Shown here: positions 1-9,914 of the stretch, one piece after another | Numbering within the stretch: position 1 is the first letter of the stretch | Layout of the letters: the number at the start of each line of letters is the position of its first letter | Assembly: GCF_019429335.1 (NCBI RefSeq) | Contig: NZ_JAHYJB010000013.1 | Span: 1 to 44,291, forward strand | Length of the DNA: 44,291 nt | From: Sulfurimonas sp. | GTDB taxonomy: Bacteria > Campylobacterota > Campylobacteria > Campylobacterales > Sulfurimonadaceae | Direction of reading: 5' to 3' | Position numbers and translations under genes: made by a program | Notes under the pieces: generated by a model | Database searches by the model: none | What the model saw: only the letters and a program-made list of their open reading frames with translations | Told to the model about the DNA's origin: nothing

Positions 1-26
1 AGAAAAAATCCAAGAGAAATAAAAAA

Positions 27-90
27 TCATTCGGACACTTATGCTAAAATATCGCCACAGAAAATATCTCTTCTTCAACTGTCCGAATGA
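27..90. repeat. 11-bp inverted repeat at the helicase remnant's 3' end
   Basis: TCATTCGGACA at 27-37 and its exact reverse complement at 80-90 are separated by 42 nt. A third, imperfect copy of the motif (GTGTCCGGATAA) follows at 102-113. The repeat covers the last codons and the stop of the helicase remnant, where its protein stops resembling the family. It may be the edge of a small inserted element or an insertion sequence end. The window begins just outside, so the full element cannot be seen. Confidence 0.45.
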
Positions 91-930
91 AACCGACAGA
101 GGTGTCCGGATAAACCGTTATATGCACATAAACAAAAGCTACACTATACCTTGCCCTTGTAATAGCAACATAAAATTTTGCACGACTTGTGCCATCAAGA
201 TTTTTATTTTTTAAAACAAAATCCAATATTGGTTTCGTTGGGTATATCAAAACTCTATCAAAGCCTAAACCTTTTGACTCTCCAAAGTTCATAACTGAAA
301 AACTTGTATTAACCTTCGTTCCTCTGTTCCAGACCAATTGCAAAGGCTGATATTGTGCTAAATAAATATCTATATCACTTTCTTTTATAAAAAATATCCC
401 TTTATGCTCTACTTCATCATTCTGACTTGATGAAGGAACTGAATAATTTGGAAATAATGTAGAAGAAAATTGACAAATAAATTCATTATTTCTATAACTA
501 CAATTCAAGCTGATTTCATCAATTTCGACTGAGACTTTTTTACATTGCTCATTGTACATATTTTGATGTTTTTCATCAAATGCTATCTTAAATGAAATAC
601 CACTTTCTTTGTCTTTTTTTTCATAATTTAAATTACCTTCAAATAGTGGGTATTTGCCATCTTAAAAAAATATTTCGATAAGTATGTATGGTAAAATTTC
701 TGGATTCTCTAAATACTCTTGAATACATTCAACATTAAATAAATATTCTGTTAACTCATTTCTTAAATATTTACCGTTCAATAGCCCTGTAAGTGCCAAA
801 TGAATAGTTTCTAAAATAGTTGATTTACCAGCTCATTATTTCCAACTAATATATTTATGCCACTATCCAAATCCAACTCTAGCTTTTTAAAGCTTTTGAA
901 ATTTTCTATGTAAACTTTTTTGATTTTCAT
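44..930 (-). pseudogene. Deletion fusion of OLD-family ATPase and UvrD-like helicase (Gabija-like remnant)
   Basis: The gene starts at 930 after a good AAAGGGG site and encodes MKIKKVYIENFKSFKKLELD, the N-terminal strand of an OLD/RecF-type ABC ATPase, then the P-loop start GNNE. One base is missing near 831, inside the Walker A motif; restoring it gives GNNEAGKST and continues in frame to a TAA at 662-664. After that stop the frame runs on to 44. From about 510 on, the protein is no longer ATPase but the C-terminal part of a superfamily 1 helicase: SYRNNEFICQFS (motif IV), NFGESKGLGFDRVLIYPT (motif V region), and FYVAITRARYSVAF (motif VI). More than a thousand codons, including the nuclease domain and the helicase P-loop, must be gone. 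An OLD nuclease beside a UvrD-like helicase is the Gabija GajA-GajB arrangement, so a dead Gabija-like pair is inferred. Confidence 0.75.
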
Positions 931-957
931 TTACTGACCCCTTTATACAGTTTTATT

Positions 958-1218
958 TCACTCATTCCCAACCACCTCTTTCACTCTACCCATCAACCCA
1001 AAACTCTCCACTTCCAAAAGTGAAAACACAAACCATTTTTTGCCGAGGTCTTTTAGGCTTGCTCCTATGTGGTAAATCTCTTTTTCATCGTAAATTATCC
1101 CCTGCTTGAACATATCTGCATTTTGCGAAAGAAATTGTCTCATCTTTACAAAGCTATTTATGATTTGGATACTTGTTTTTATGGTTGTTTGTATCGCTAG
1201 TTCACTCATGCACAACAC
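958..1218 (-). pseudogene. ORF6N-domain protein remnant, N-terminus and middle deleted
   Basis: The 86-residue frame joins two pieces usually far apart. Residues 5-30 (ELAIQTTIKTSIQIINSFVK and MRQFL) match the helix that follows the ORF6N DNA-binding domain. Residues 43-63 (YDEKEIYHIGASLKDLGKKW) match the C-terminal end of long ORF6N proteins. The ORF6N domain itself and the middle section are missing, so the product is very unlikely to function. It ends 27 nt before the start of the decayed ATPase and reads the same way, suggesting both belonged to one accessory operon. The family assignment rests on remembered sequence patterns. Confidence 0.6.
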
Positions 1219-1257
1219 CGCCCCAACACCAAAAGTTTTAGTTTTGTTATATTTTAC

Positions 1258-1278
1258 CTAAAACTGTTGAGTTTTTAG
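1258..1278 (-). terminator. Weak hairpin after the dksA-like gene
   Basis: CTAAAACT (1258-1265) and AGTTTTTAG (1270-1278) pair with one bulged base around a four-base loop. It lies a few bases beyond the stop of the DksA-like gene, the last gene of the nuo unit. There is no clear U run, so this is a weak candidate. Confidence 0.3.
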
Positions 1279-1283
1279 ATGTG

Positions 1284-1625
1284 TTATCTCTTAACGGAGG
1301 CGCACTCTATGCAAAGCCCGTTTTCTGGCATTATCTCAAGTCTCTCTTTTGCGATGTCATCGCCACAGTCTATACATTCGCCAAAGGTTTTGTTATGGAT
1401 TCTGTTGAGTGCGGAGTTGATTTTTTTCAATCTTATCTCTGCTTGTCGCAGATTTTCAAGAGACATATTCTGCTCTTGCATAGCCTCTTGTCTTGTAAGC
1501 CTTCCTAGCGATACATCAGGACTTACGGGCTTTGTTCTCTCTTTTAAAGAAGCGATGCCGCCCTCAACCTCACTCTTTAAGTTTTCAAGTTTTTCTTTAA
1601 AGTATTGTAAATTTTCATCCTGCAT
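1284..1625 (-). CDS. DksA/TraR-family C4 zinc-finger protein
   Basis: This 113-residue protein has the DksA plan. An N-terminal helical hairpin contains the family segment SLGRLTRQEAMQ at 39-50, where the coiled-coil tip lies. A C-terminal zinc finger has four cysteines at 84, 87, 105 and 108 (CIDCGDD and CIECA). DksA proteins enter the RNA polymerase secondary channel and change promoter response, often with ppGpp. It is shorter than E. coli DksA (about 150 residues), so partner and targets are uncertain. It starts 21 nt after pflA and is probably the last gene of the nuo-pflA transcript. An AAAGG site precedes the ATG by several bases. Confidence 0.85.
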   Translation of the reverse strand: MQDENLQYFKEKLENLKSEVEGGIASLKERTKPVSPDVSLGRLTRQEAMQEQNMSLENLRQAEIRLKKINSALNRIHNKTFGECIDCGDDIAKERLEIMPENGLCIECASVKR

Positions 1626-1646
1626 TTTATGCCTTTGTTTTAGTTA

Positions 1647-4013
1647 CTATATCTCTTTTGCGCTCTTTGCGAGTTTCGCCCAAGCAGATGCAGGTTCAGC
1701 ATCTATTGCCTCTTGATAAGCCTTTTGCGACTCATCGTCTCTCCAAAGTTTGGCAAGAACGCTTCCTAAGAGATACTTTTGTCTTGCTCTTTGAGTGCTA
1801 TTTAGCTCCAAGGTATCGAGTGATTTTATCACATCAAGCGCCCTGTCGTAATTCTCTTTGTCGGTATATGCCTGATAGAGCGTAAACTCAACAAAAGGGC
1901 TCTGCGGATGCGAAGCAGAGATGCGCTGTATACTCATAACTCTCTCGCCGTACTCTATGACTAGGTTGTTGTCTTTTTTCTCGCTTCCAACCGCCATTAC
2001 GGCTATATATCTGTCAATATCGACATAGTCGTCTCCGTAAGCTTTTAACACATCTGCGATAGACTCAATCATATTGTTTGAATTTTCAAGCCTGTGATAT
2101 GTGTCAAAAATATATCTGTAAACATCCCTATACGGAGAGTTTACCTCACTCTGCGTAAGAGTTATTAACTCCTTTGAAGCCTCTATTACATTAGAGTAGT
2201 TTCCTGTCGCAAAATCTACTTTAATATATCTGTAGAGCCACTTTTTTCTCTGCTCTAAATCTTTTGACTTGAGGTTTTTATCTGCCATTTTTTTAGCAAG
2301 CTCAAAATCCGCACCCTTCATGGCACACTCATAAACTCCATCATCCCACTCGGCTGAGAGTTCTATCTTATATTTTGACGAGACTACAAGTACGCTGTTA
2401 CACTCTTTATCTTTAAGGGATTGCTTCATGGTTCCTATAGCAGCCTTTGTTATGAGCGTAGGAATATCACTATACTCTACGGTATCAAGCTTAAGAAGCT
2501 TTGTCTCCATGCCAAGAGCATCTGCAAACGCTCCCTCGGCTATTAAAAGTTTTGCTTTTTCATATATGGCTTTGTCGCCTATGCTGTCTCCCGCATACTC
2601 GTCCATCAGTTTTTCATAGTTTGCGAGTTTAGAGCTTGCGTTTTCATCATTTACGTCAAAAAAGAGCGAATCTTTTGCTACCTGAACCTCTTGAATATAC
2701 ATGCCGTCCGAAAAACGCTCTATATAGTTGTTTAAAGCCTCTAACGCCTCTTTTTTATTCTCAGACTGGCTTAGCCATATTCCTATGTTTCTTGAGAGCT
2801 CTTCGTACTCCTCGTCATTTGGATCAATATGCTCAAAAATCGCTTTTGCGATGGTTGTAGCCGAGATATAATCTCCGCTGTCATAAAAGTCATACATCAT
2901 ATCTAGCGACTTAAATTTTTGCTCTGAAAAATAGTCTGCTTTTGCCTTTGCAATCTTATCTACCTGCTCAGCAGCCTCTTTAATCTTTGAACTTGACATA
3001 TGGATTTTTGCCAATCTAAAAGCCGCTTCTACCGCAACTTCAATGTTATCTGTTTCTCTGATAGCCTTTTCATACAGCGTTTGAGGCCTTGAGAAGTTGC
3101 CCGCAGCTTCAAGCGATTCTGCTAAATATATATATCCCCATTTTGCATATACGGAATCGGAATGCTCGCTAAAGAGTCTGTCATAAAAGTAGTCCGCATC
3201 GCTGCTTAAGCCGACTTTGCCGTAAGATTTTGCAAGAAGCGAGAGCACTTCCGGAACATTCTCATCTGAAGAGTACTCTCTTAGATAATCTTTTGCAACC
3301 TCTATAAGTTTTTCATTCTCATCCATTTTAGAGTGAACTCTGATCTTATAAAAAAGCAGCTCTGGCTTAAAGAGCGTGTCTGGGTACTCTTTCATAATAT
3401 CATTAATCAGCTCCAAAGTGAACTCATAATTTTTCTCTTCGTAGAGCTTTTTTATCTTTATATATTCTGTTACGTCGCCGACTCTTTTTATATGGACGGG
3501 ATTTCCCTCAATATCAAGACTTCCGACGTATGGAAACTTATCCTCGCCCAATGTAAAAGGAAAGTTTATAGCAGCGTCCGACTTCTCTTGCGCCTCAATG
3601 TAAGGAAGTTTATCTTTGTATCCTACAATCATCCAGCGGTTTGATAGTTCTACTTTTGCGCTAAAAACGGTGTCTTCCTTTACTAAATTAAAAACAATAG
3701 GAAAGAGTTTCATTTTTTCAAAAGGCTTGATTACAAGAAAAAAAGTCTCTTTTTTTATCTCACTGTCAATTTCAAAAAAACTGTTTTGGAGTTTTTGGAT
3801 TTTTTGCGCCGGAGATTTAGGAAATGCGCAAACTATTTTTACAACAGAGTTAAAGTCATCTCTAAACTCTTGACATAAAAATTTGTCTTTATCGCTTAGG
3901 TGAAGCGTTGAGTATGATTGATGATTCTCTTTTGCGCCTTGGAGAGATATCTCAAGGGCAAAAACGTTTATAGAGAGAAAAATAAAGAGCAGTGCTTTTA
4001 ACAAATGAGACAC
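1647..4013 (-). CDS. pflA: PflA-like periplasmic TPR protein, flagellar stator scaffold
   Basis: This 788-residue protein has a signal peptide (KALLFIFLSINVFA), an N-terminal beta-rich region to about residue 180, and then helical repeats of TPR type covering the rest. C. jejuni PflA has the same length as I remember it and also lies directly after nuoN. PflA there sits in the periplasm and, with PflB, forms the disk that holds the wide MotAB stator ring of the Campylobacter motor. The function is inferred from length, architecture and synteny. The listed start is GTG at 4013, but the AAAGGG site touches it. A TTG at 4004 has better spacing and gives a cleaner signal peptide. The gap to nuoN is 15 nt, so it is very likely co-transcribed with complex I. 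Confidence 0.8.
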   Translation of the reverse strand: MSHLLKALLFIFLSINVFALEISLQGAKENHQSYSTLHLSDKDKFLCQEFRDDFNSVVKIVCAFPKSPAQKIQKLQNSFFEIDSEIKKETFFLVIKPFEKMKLFPIVFNLVKEDTVFSAKVELSNRWMIVGYKDKLPYIEAQEKSDAAINFPFTLGEDKFPYVGSLDIEGNPVHIKRVGDVTEYIKIKKLYEEKNYEFTLELINDIMKEYPDTLFKPELLFYKIRVHSKMDENEKLIEVAKDYLREYSSDENVPEVLSLLAKSYGKVGLSSDADYFYDRLFSEHSDSVYAKWGYIYLAESLEAAGNFSRPQTLYEKAIRETDNIEVAVEAAFRLAKIHMSSSKIKEAAEQVDKIAKAKADYFSEQKFKSLDMMYDFYDSGDYISATTIAKAIFEHIDPNDEEYEELSRNIGIWLSQSENKKEALEALNNYIERFSDGMYIQEVQVAKDSLFFDVNDENASSKLANYEKLMDEYAGDSIGDKAIYEKAKLLIAEGAFADALGMETKLLKLDTVEYSDIPTLITKAAIGTMKQSLKDKECNSVLVVSSKYKIELSAEWDDGVYECAMKGADFELAKKMADKNLKSKDLEQRKKWLYRYIKVDFATGNYSNVIEASKELITLTQSEVNSPYRDVYRYIFDTYHRLENSNNMIESIADVLKAYGDDYVDIDRYIAVMAVGSEKKDNNLVIEYGERVMSIQRISASHPQSPFVEFTLYQAYTDKENYDRALDVIKSLDTLELNSTQRARQKYLLGSVLAKLWRDDESQKAYQEAIDAEPASAWAKLAKSAKEI

Positions 4014-4028
4014 CCTTTATTTCATATT

Positions 4029-5537
4029 TTAGTAGCCGCTATTATATACAAATACCGTGACAAACTCTAAGAGTTGATTTACAGCCATAAAAGCAAATAT
4101 AGTTCCTATGGCAGCAAAACCGATAATTGTTTTAAGTGGAAGTGTAGCATTTGCCACATATACGTGACCGTTGTTTTCAACAATCGGCTCTTTCATAAAC
4201 ATGTAAACTATCAATTTAAGGTAGTAATATCCGGCAATTGCAGAGTTTAACGCCATGATTAACGCTAGAACAGTGTATCCGCCCGTAACAGCAGAACTTA
4301 TCAAGTAAAGCTTGCCCCAAAACAGAGCAAACGGCGGAAGTCCAGCTAGGCTTAACATAAACAGAGCCATAATTGACGCCGCCATAGGAGAGGTCTTAAC
4401 CATTCCAGCAAACTTGTCATAGCTGTGGTCCGACTGCTGATGCGCAGGAAGATTTTTTTGTCTGCTTATCCATAGCATAGAGAATGAGCCGAGGTTTGTA
4501 AAGCTAAAGAGTATCCAGTATAAAAAGAGTGCGCTGTTTGACTGAGTTGTGCCGATTAAAATCGCCGCCATAACAAAACCTGCATGCGAGATTGAACTGT
4601 ACGCAAGCATTCTCTTAACATCGGTTTGCACCAATGCCCAGACATTTGCCATAGTCATAGTCATAACTACACCAATATAGAGAATAACCTCCAGCCACAC
4701 AACGCCGCTGTGGATTAAGAACTCAAAGAGTCTCATCGCAACAACGAATCCAGCTATCTTTGGAACAATTGACATGTAGCCTGCAAGTGCCGCTGATGAA
4801 CCCTCGTAAACGTCAGGTGTCCATGTATGAAACGGAACCATAGATAACTTAAATCCAAACGACGCAAGCAAGAAGACAACGCCAACAAGCACAAAGCCGA
4901 TATCTGCATAGTTGTTTGCAGCCAATACTTCAGCAATCTTGTTTATCTCAACTGAACCTGTGAGCGCATAAAACACCATTGCACCGAAGCTGTAAAAACC
5001 TGCCGCAAGAGCGCCCATGGTGAAGTACTTTACAGCCGCTTCAAACGACTTGTCGCGGTTATGCATAGCGATAAGCGTATATAGTGCCAGTGAAGCAGTC
5101 TCAAGTCCTACAAAGATAAGGATAAGGTTGTCTGTTGCAACCATAAACTGGAATCCTGCAATCATAAACAAGAAGAGCGCGAAAAATTCAGGGTAGCTGA
5201 ACTCATGGAATCTCTTGTGTGTAAGTGCAAGCGGGATAAAGAGCATAGATGCGCCGACAATTATAAACTGTGACAAAATAGCAAGACCGTCTATAAGCAT
5301 TACATCAAAAATACCCATGACAGTGCCGTTTTGGCTAAACACGCCAGCCGAATCCATCAAAGCGACAAAGTCAACCCCCAAGATAAGCAAGCTTAACATT
5401 ACATAGAGAGATTTATCCTTTTTGCTATTAAAGAGATCAATCATAATAATTAACAGCGCACCAATAATTGGGATTAACATGGGCACTAGAGTGGCTAGAT
5501 TTAACGACTCAATTGAAACATTTACCGGTGATAACAT
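4029..5537 (-). CDS. nuoN: NADH-quinone oxidoreductase subunit N
   Basis: This 502-residue, highly hydrophobic protein is one of three antiporter-like subunits of complex I in the inner membrane. The conserved stretch [17 protein letters not shown] (about residues 306-322) includes the lysine of the half-channel. The segment [20 protein letters not shown] holds the central lysine and the family PFHTWTPD motif. The length is normal for NuoN. The ATG shares one base with the nuoM stop (TAATG), indicating translational coupling. It is the last complex I gene of the operon and is followed by pflA. Confidence 0.95.
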   Translation of the reverse strand: MLSPVNVSIESLNLATLVPMLIPIIGALLIIMIDLFNSKKDKSLYVMLSLLILGVDFVALMDSAGVFSQNGTVMGIFDVMLIDGLAILSQFIIVGASMLFIPLALTHKRFHEFSYPEFFALFLFMIAGFQFMVATDNLILIFVGLETASLALYTLIAMHNRDKSFEAAVKYFTMGALAAGFYSFGAMVFYALTGSVEINKIAEVLAANNYADIGFVLVGVVFLLASFGFKLSMVPFHTWTPDVYEGSSAALAGYMSIVPKIAGFVVAMRLFEFLIHSGVVWLEVILYIGVVMTMTMANVWALVQTDVKRMLAYSSISHAGFVMAAILIGTTQSNSALFLYWILFSFTNLGSFSMLWISRQKNLPAHQQSDHSYDKFAGMVKTSPMAASIMALFMLSLAGLPPFALFWGKLYLISSAVTGGYTVLALIMALNSAIAGYYYLKLIVYMFMKEPIVENNGHVYVANATLPLKTIIGFAAIGTIFAFMAVNQLLEFVTVFVYNSGY

Positions 5538-7090
5538 TAGCGTGCCTCCTCTGCTGAATTTGCAACAACATTCACATCTTTGAAAATATTTGGAATTCTA
5601 AATTTTGCCTCTTGCGTTATTGCTTTCTCATGCATTAATCCGACAACTGATTCAACGCTTGTATTTATTGTATCAAGCACTGGTTTTGGATAGATTCCAA
5701 GCCATATAGTGATAATCGTCAGCGGAATAAGAGCAACAAGCTCTCTTTTGTTTACATCTGGAAGATTTCTATTCTCCTCTTTTGTCACAACCCCAAAGAA
5801 CATCTTCTTATATGCCGCTAACATGTAGATGGCGCCGACGATAATAGCAGTTCCCGCTAAAAGCGTCAAAATATGAGACTGTTTGTAAAAACCAAGCAGG
5901 CTTAAAAATTCGCCTACGAAGTTGATTGTCAGAGGAAGACCCACAGAAGCCATCAACATAATTCCAAAAATAGTCGCATATCTAGGCATAACGGAAGCCA
6001 ATCCGCCAAACTCGCTCATCAGCTTTGTATGTCTTCTGTCATAAATTACACCGACAAGGAAGAAGAGCGCCCCTGAAACAACTCCGTGAGCTATCATAAG
6101 AAAGACTGAGCCGGTAATTCCCTCAACGTTTAGAGCAAATATACCAAGGATAATAACACCCATATGAGAAACAGATGAGTAAGCAACAACCTGCTTAATA
6201 TCTTTTTGCGCATAGGCAACCATCGCCGTATAGATAATCATAATTATTGCCAGCACTGCTATCGGGTACATAAAGTAGACCGACGCATCCGGAAACAGCG
6301 GAAGCGAAAGGCGAATAAATGCGTATGTTCCCATTTTCAACAGGATTGCCGCAAGTATTACCGAACCGATTGTAGGTGCTTGACCGTGAGCATACGGTAA
6401 CCATGTGTGAAACGGAAACATAGGGACTTTGACTGCAAAACCAATGAAAAATGCCGCAAAGAGCCAAAGCTGGAAAGATTCAGGCAATATCAGACGGTAC
6501 CAGTCAAGAATGGCAAAGCTCCACTCTCCTGTTGCCTGATAGTAAAAATATGCCATAAAAAGCAGACCTACAAGCATTACAAGAGAACCGGCAAAAGTAT
6601 ATATGAAGAACTTTACTGAAGCATAAATCCTTAAAGGTCCGCCCCATGCTCCGATGATATAAAGCATTGGAACAAGCGAAAGCTCCCAAAAGAGATAAAA
6701 TACTATTCCATCAAGCGCAGCAAATACGCCCACCATTGTCATCTGTAAAAACAGAAGCGTCACAATCATGTTTTTTATATCTTTTATCTCGTCGAGAGAT
6801 GCGATGCCAATCATCGTAAAAAACGCTGCTAGGATAATAATAAATAGCGAAATTCCGTCAACACCGACTATATAGTTGATGCCAAACGTCGGAACAAGTG
6901 CGATAGTCTCCATAAACTGCATCCCAGATACATTATTGTCAAATGCAGCCCAGAGCCATAAAGCTAGCAAAAACTCAATAGTAGCAACTGCTACACCGTA
7001 AGCTCTTATGCTGCTTTTATTAACTACAAATCCCAACACACCTGCTAGTGCCGGGAAGAAAATTAAAATCGATAAGATATGATCCAACAT
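5537..7090 (-). CDS. nuoM: NADH-quinone oxidoreductase subunit M
   Basis: This 517-residue membrane subunit is an antiporter-like, proton-translocating part of complex I. It shows [19 protein letters not shown] (antiporter signature) and [18 protein letters not shown]. Early in the protein, [10 protein letters not shown] is the typical NuoM/L element. About fourteen hydrophobic segments can be seen. The start follows TAGGAGTTTAATAG, a clear ribosome site, three bases after the nuoL stop. Length and order match other bacterial operons, and nothing is broken or missing. Confidence 0.96.
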   Translation of the reverse strand: MLDHILSILIFFPALAGVLGFVVNKSSIRAYGVAVATIEFLLALWLWAAFDNNVSGMQFMETIALVPTFGINYIVGVDGISLFIIILAAFFTMIGIASLDEIKDIKNMIVTLLFLQMTMVGVFAALDGIVFYLFWELSLVPMLYIIGAWGGPLRIYASVKFFIYTFAGSLVMLVGLLFMAYFYYQATGEWSFAILDWYRLILPESFQLWLFAAFFIGFAVKVPMFPFHTWLPYAHGQAPTIGSVILAAILLKMGTYAFIRLSLPLFPDASVYFMYPIAVLAIIMIIYTAMVAYAQKDIKQVVAYSSVSHMGVIILGIFALNVEGITGSVFLMIAHGVVSGALFFLVGVIYDRRHTKLMSEFGGLASVMPRYATIFGIMLMASVGLPLTINFVGEFLSLLGFYKQSHILTLLAGTAIIVGAIYMLAAYKKMFFGVVTKEENRNLPDVNKRELVALIPLTIITIWLGIYPKPVLDTINTSVESVVGLMHEKAITQEAKFRIPNIFKDVNVVANSAEEAR

Positions 7091-7093
7091 CTA

Positions 7094-9016
7094 TTAAACT
7101 CCTAAACCTGAGAGAAATGTTTTTATTTCTCCTGAATATCTTGCTGCAACTCCAAAAACTACAGCCAATGAGAGCAGAGCAACCGTACCCGCTACCATCC
7201 ATTTTAGCATTGTCGATAGATTACCGCTCTGCATAACTCTTGTTCTCTCGCCTGTTTGATAGAATATATTTGCAATGCCATCAACCGTGCCATCAACAAC
7301 CTTCTGATCAATTTTTGTCCAAAATACTTCCGAGAGTTCTCTATACGATTTTGCTATATACTCTTCATAAAAATAAGGAATATAGTACTGGTTGCTAAGA
7401 AGCTTGTATCCAAAACTATTCTCCATTTTAGAAGTTCCGTCCGGCACTTTGATATCTCTTGCCGTATATTTTTTATACGCATAAACAATCGCAAAAGCAA
7501 CAAAAAGCTGAGTTCCGATTGTCATTATCCAGTAAGTTGCTACCGAGTGAACATGGTACTCAGCTGCAGGAAGAAGCTGCGTAACCATCTCATAGTAGCT
7601 CATCTTAAACGCACCGGCGATAATTGCCAAAATAAGAAGCGGGCTCATGGCAACAAGCATAAATTTATATGCTTCATGCGGATGGATACCGAATAGTTTG
7701 TATCTCTCTTCTCCGTGGAAGATTAGTGCTACAAGTCTAAATGAGTAAAACGCCGTCAGACCTGCAGTAAAGAGAAGCACGGAGTAGATGATATAGTGAT
7801 TTTCAACAAACGCAACCTCTAAAATCAAATCTTTTGAGAAGAAGCCCGCAAGCGGGAAGATTCCGGCAAGTGCCACAGAAGCGATTGTCATCATAACAAA
7901 CGTTCCCTTCATCACCTTGCCTAGACCTCCCATTTTAAACGGATCTAGCTCGTTATTCATGGCATGCATAACGTTTCCGGCACCCAAGAATAGAAGCGCT
8001 TTAAAGAATGCGTGAGCCATAAGATGGAAAAGCGCAACCCAGTATGCACCAAGACCCGCAGCTGCGAACATGTAACCAAGCTGAGATAGCGTAGAGTAAG
8101 CGATAACTCTCTTCATGTCGCGGTTTACAAGCGCCATAGATGCAGCAAAAAGTGCAACAAACGCTCCCAGAGATGCAATAAACAACCCGACATTTGGAAT
8201 CAAATCATAAAGAGGATTTGCACGCACAACAAGATAAACGCCTGCCGTTACCATCGTTGCAGCGTGGATAAGAGCTGAAACCGGAGTCGGTCCCTCCATC
8301 GCGTCTGCAAGCCAAGTGTGAAGCGGAAACTGAGCCGATTTACCCATAGCACCGATGAAAAGGAAGATTCCCATCCATGTCAATACATCACTCTCTAAAG
8401 AGGGCATTGCCGCAAAAGCTTCTGCATACTGAAGAGTTCCCGTATTCCAGTAAATCAAGAAGATACCGATAAGCATACCAAGGTCGGCAATGCGGTTCAT
8501 AATAAACGCTTCGTTTGCAGCCCAAGTTGCGCTCTCTTTATGGTACCAAAAACCGATAAGTCCCCATGAGCAAAGACCAACGCCTTCCCAACCGATAAAT
8601 AGTCCTGCAAAGTTGTCACTCATAACAAGAACCATCATCGAGAAAACGAACGCCGATAGCCACGAGAAAAATCTATTGAACCCTTTGTCGTGGTCCATGT
8701 AGCCGATAGCATAAACGTGGACAACGGTTGAAACAAGTGTTACAACCATCATCATCGTAACGCTTATCTGGTCAACTACAAACCCAAACGGAATGTAAAG
8801 GTCTCCGGTTGCCATCCAAGTCATCATCTCTACATGTAAAATATTTCCTGTACTAAATACATAGAGCAGAAGAATAAAACTGCTTATAAGTGAGATGCCA
8901 AGCAGTGCGCTAGGGATGATTCCTGCAACCTTAGTCTTTGGTGATGCTCCAAAAAGAGCCGCAAACAAAGAGCCGACAAGCGGTGAGAAAAGCGCGGTAT
9001 ATAAAAAGAGTTCCAT
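7094..9016 (-). CDS. nuoL: NADH-quinone oxidoreductase subunit L
   Basis: This 640-residue subunit is the distal antiporter-like subunit of complex I. Motifs include FIGWEGVGLCSWGLIGFWY, SAQFPLHTWLADAMEGPTPV and RDMKRVIAYSTLSQLGY, all hallmarks of NuoL/ND5. The C-terminal part holds the long lateral-helix region and a last membrane helix (WMVAGTVALLSLAVVFGV). The ATG follows GAGAGGATAAACA and lies 3 nt from the nuoK stop. Length is normal for the subunit. Confidence 0.96.
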   Translation of the reverse strand: MELFLYTALFSPLVGSLFAALFGASPKTKVAGIIPSALLGISLISSFILLLYVFSTGNILHVEMMTWMATGDLYIPFGFVVDQISVTMMMVVTLVSTVVHVYAIGYMDHDKGFNRFFSWLSAFVFSMMVLVMSDNFAGLFIGWEGVGLCSWGLIGFWYHKESATWAANEAFIMNRIADLGMLIGIFLIYWNTGTLQYAEAFAAMPSLESDVLTWMGIFLFIGAMGKSAQFPLHTWLADAMEGPTPVSALIHAATMVTAGVYLVVRANPLYDLIPNVGLFIASLGAFVALFAASMALVNRDMKRVIAYSTLSQLGYMFAAAGLGAYWVALFHLMAHAFFKALLFLGAGNVMHAMNNELDPFKMGGLGKVMKGTFVMMTIASVALAGIFPLAGFFSKDLILEVAFVENHYIIYSVLLFTAGLTAFYSFRLVALIFHGEERYKLFGIHPHEAYKFMLVAMSPLLILAIIAGAFKMSYYEMVTQLLPAAEYHVHSVATYWIMTIGTQLFVAFAIVYAYKKYTARDIKVPDGTSKMENSFGYKLLSNQYYIPYFYEEYIAKSYRELSEVFWTKIDQKVVDGTVDGIANIFYQTGERTRVMQSGNLSTMLKWMVAGTVALLSLAVVFGVAARYSGEIKTFLSGLGV

Positions 9017-9019
9017 TGT

Positions 9020-9328
9020 TTATCCTCTCATCGTTGACATATTGTCAAGGTCGATATTGTTATGTTTTTTATGCCAGACTATTAAAAGCCCAAGACCAAC
9101 GGCTACCTCAGACGCGGCAATAGCTATAACAAAAAATGCAAAAATTTGACCTGTCAAATCACCGTAATAGTGTGAAATTGCAGCAAATGAAATATTTACC
9201 GCATTTAAAAGTATCTCAGTTGCAAAAAATAGCATAAGCAGGTTTTTTCTTCTCATTACCCCAACTAAACCTATAGCAAAAAGGATAGTTGAGAGTACAA
9301 GATAGTGATTTAATCCGATTTCCATCAT
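9020..9328 (-). CDS. nuoK: NADH-quinone oxidoreductase subunit K
   Basis: This 102-residue protein has three membrane helices. Conserved glutamates of the E-channel are visible in MLFFATEILLNAVN and VIAIAASEVAVGLGLLI. It forms part of the proton path between NuoH and NuoN in complex I. The start ATG overlaps the nuoJ stop in an ATGA junction. The length is typical. Confidence 0.95.
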   Translation of the reverse strand: MMEIGLNHYLVLSTILFAIGLVGVMRRKNLLMLFFATEILLNAVNISFAAISHYYGDLTGQIFAFFVIAIAASEVAVGLGLLIVWHKKHNNIDLDNMSTMRG

Positions 9329-9903
9329 GAGAGAGCCTTTTTATTTTTATCTTCTTCTTTCATAATCATAATCTCGCCTTCGCTCATCAGAGTAAGAGAG
9401 AGATCCATTTTCTTTCCTGCAAGCACGATGCCCGCTATCATTGCCACAAGAAGCATAACTGCCGCAACCTCAAAAGGTACAAGATACTTAGTAAAAAGAA
9501 CCATACCGACCTCTTGAGTATTGCCTGCTCCCTCTGTCATAGGATATAGAGCCTCTATGTTGTTTCCTACAATCGGTGCCGCAACAATAACAACAACCAA
9601 GATTGCAGAGATAATGCTTAGCCCTAAAACTATCGCCTTATTGCCCTGCTTCTCTTTAACCTCTCTTGTTGTGTCAAAAAACATCATACCAAAAGCATAA
9701 AGAGCCATGACTGCGCCAGAGTAAACTACGATTTGAACCGCACCTAAAAAGTCGGCACCTAAAATAAAGAAAAATGCCGATATAAAAATCATTCCTGCCG
9801 CCAAAGCCGATAGAGCATATAGCGCCTGTGACGTTGTTACCGCTATATAAAACATTGAAATTGTCAAAAAAGCGAACAGATAAAATGCAACTGCTTCAAA
9901 CAT
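9325..9903 (-). CDS. nuoJ: NADH-quinone oxidoreductase subunit J
   Basis: This membrane subunit has five hydrophobic helices and the conserved segment VQIVVYSGAVMALYAFGMM, which contains the pi-bulge helix of NuoJ. About 192 residues. A TTG at 9909 is in frame, but the ATG at 9903 is preceded by AAGGAG with seven-base spacing and is preferred. The C-terminal tail is lysine-rich and cytoplasmic. It overlaps nuoK by 4 nt. Confidence 0.94.
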   Translation of the reverse strand: MFEAVAFYLFAFLTISMFYIAVTTSQALYALSALAAGMIFISAFFFILGADFLGAVQIVVYSGAVMALYAFGMMFFDTTREVKEKQGNKAIVLGLSIISAILVVVIVAAPIVGNNIEALYPMTEGAGNTQEVGMVLFTKYLVPFEVAAVMLLVAMIAGIVLAGKKMDLSLTLMSEGEIMIMKEEDKNKKALS

Positions 9904-9914
9904 AACCAAACTCC

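Noticed and set aside
1279..1716. Plus-strand frame of 145 residues over the dksA-like gene
   Set aside because: It is antisense to a protein with an intact zinc finger, and has no domain of its own.
7256..7696. Plus-strand frame of 146 residues inside nuoL
   Set aside because: It is antisense to nuoL with no ribosome site and no recognisable motif; nuoL is clearly coding here.
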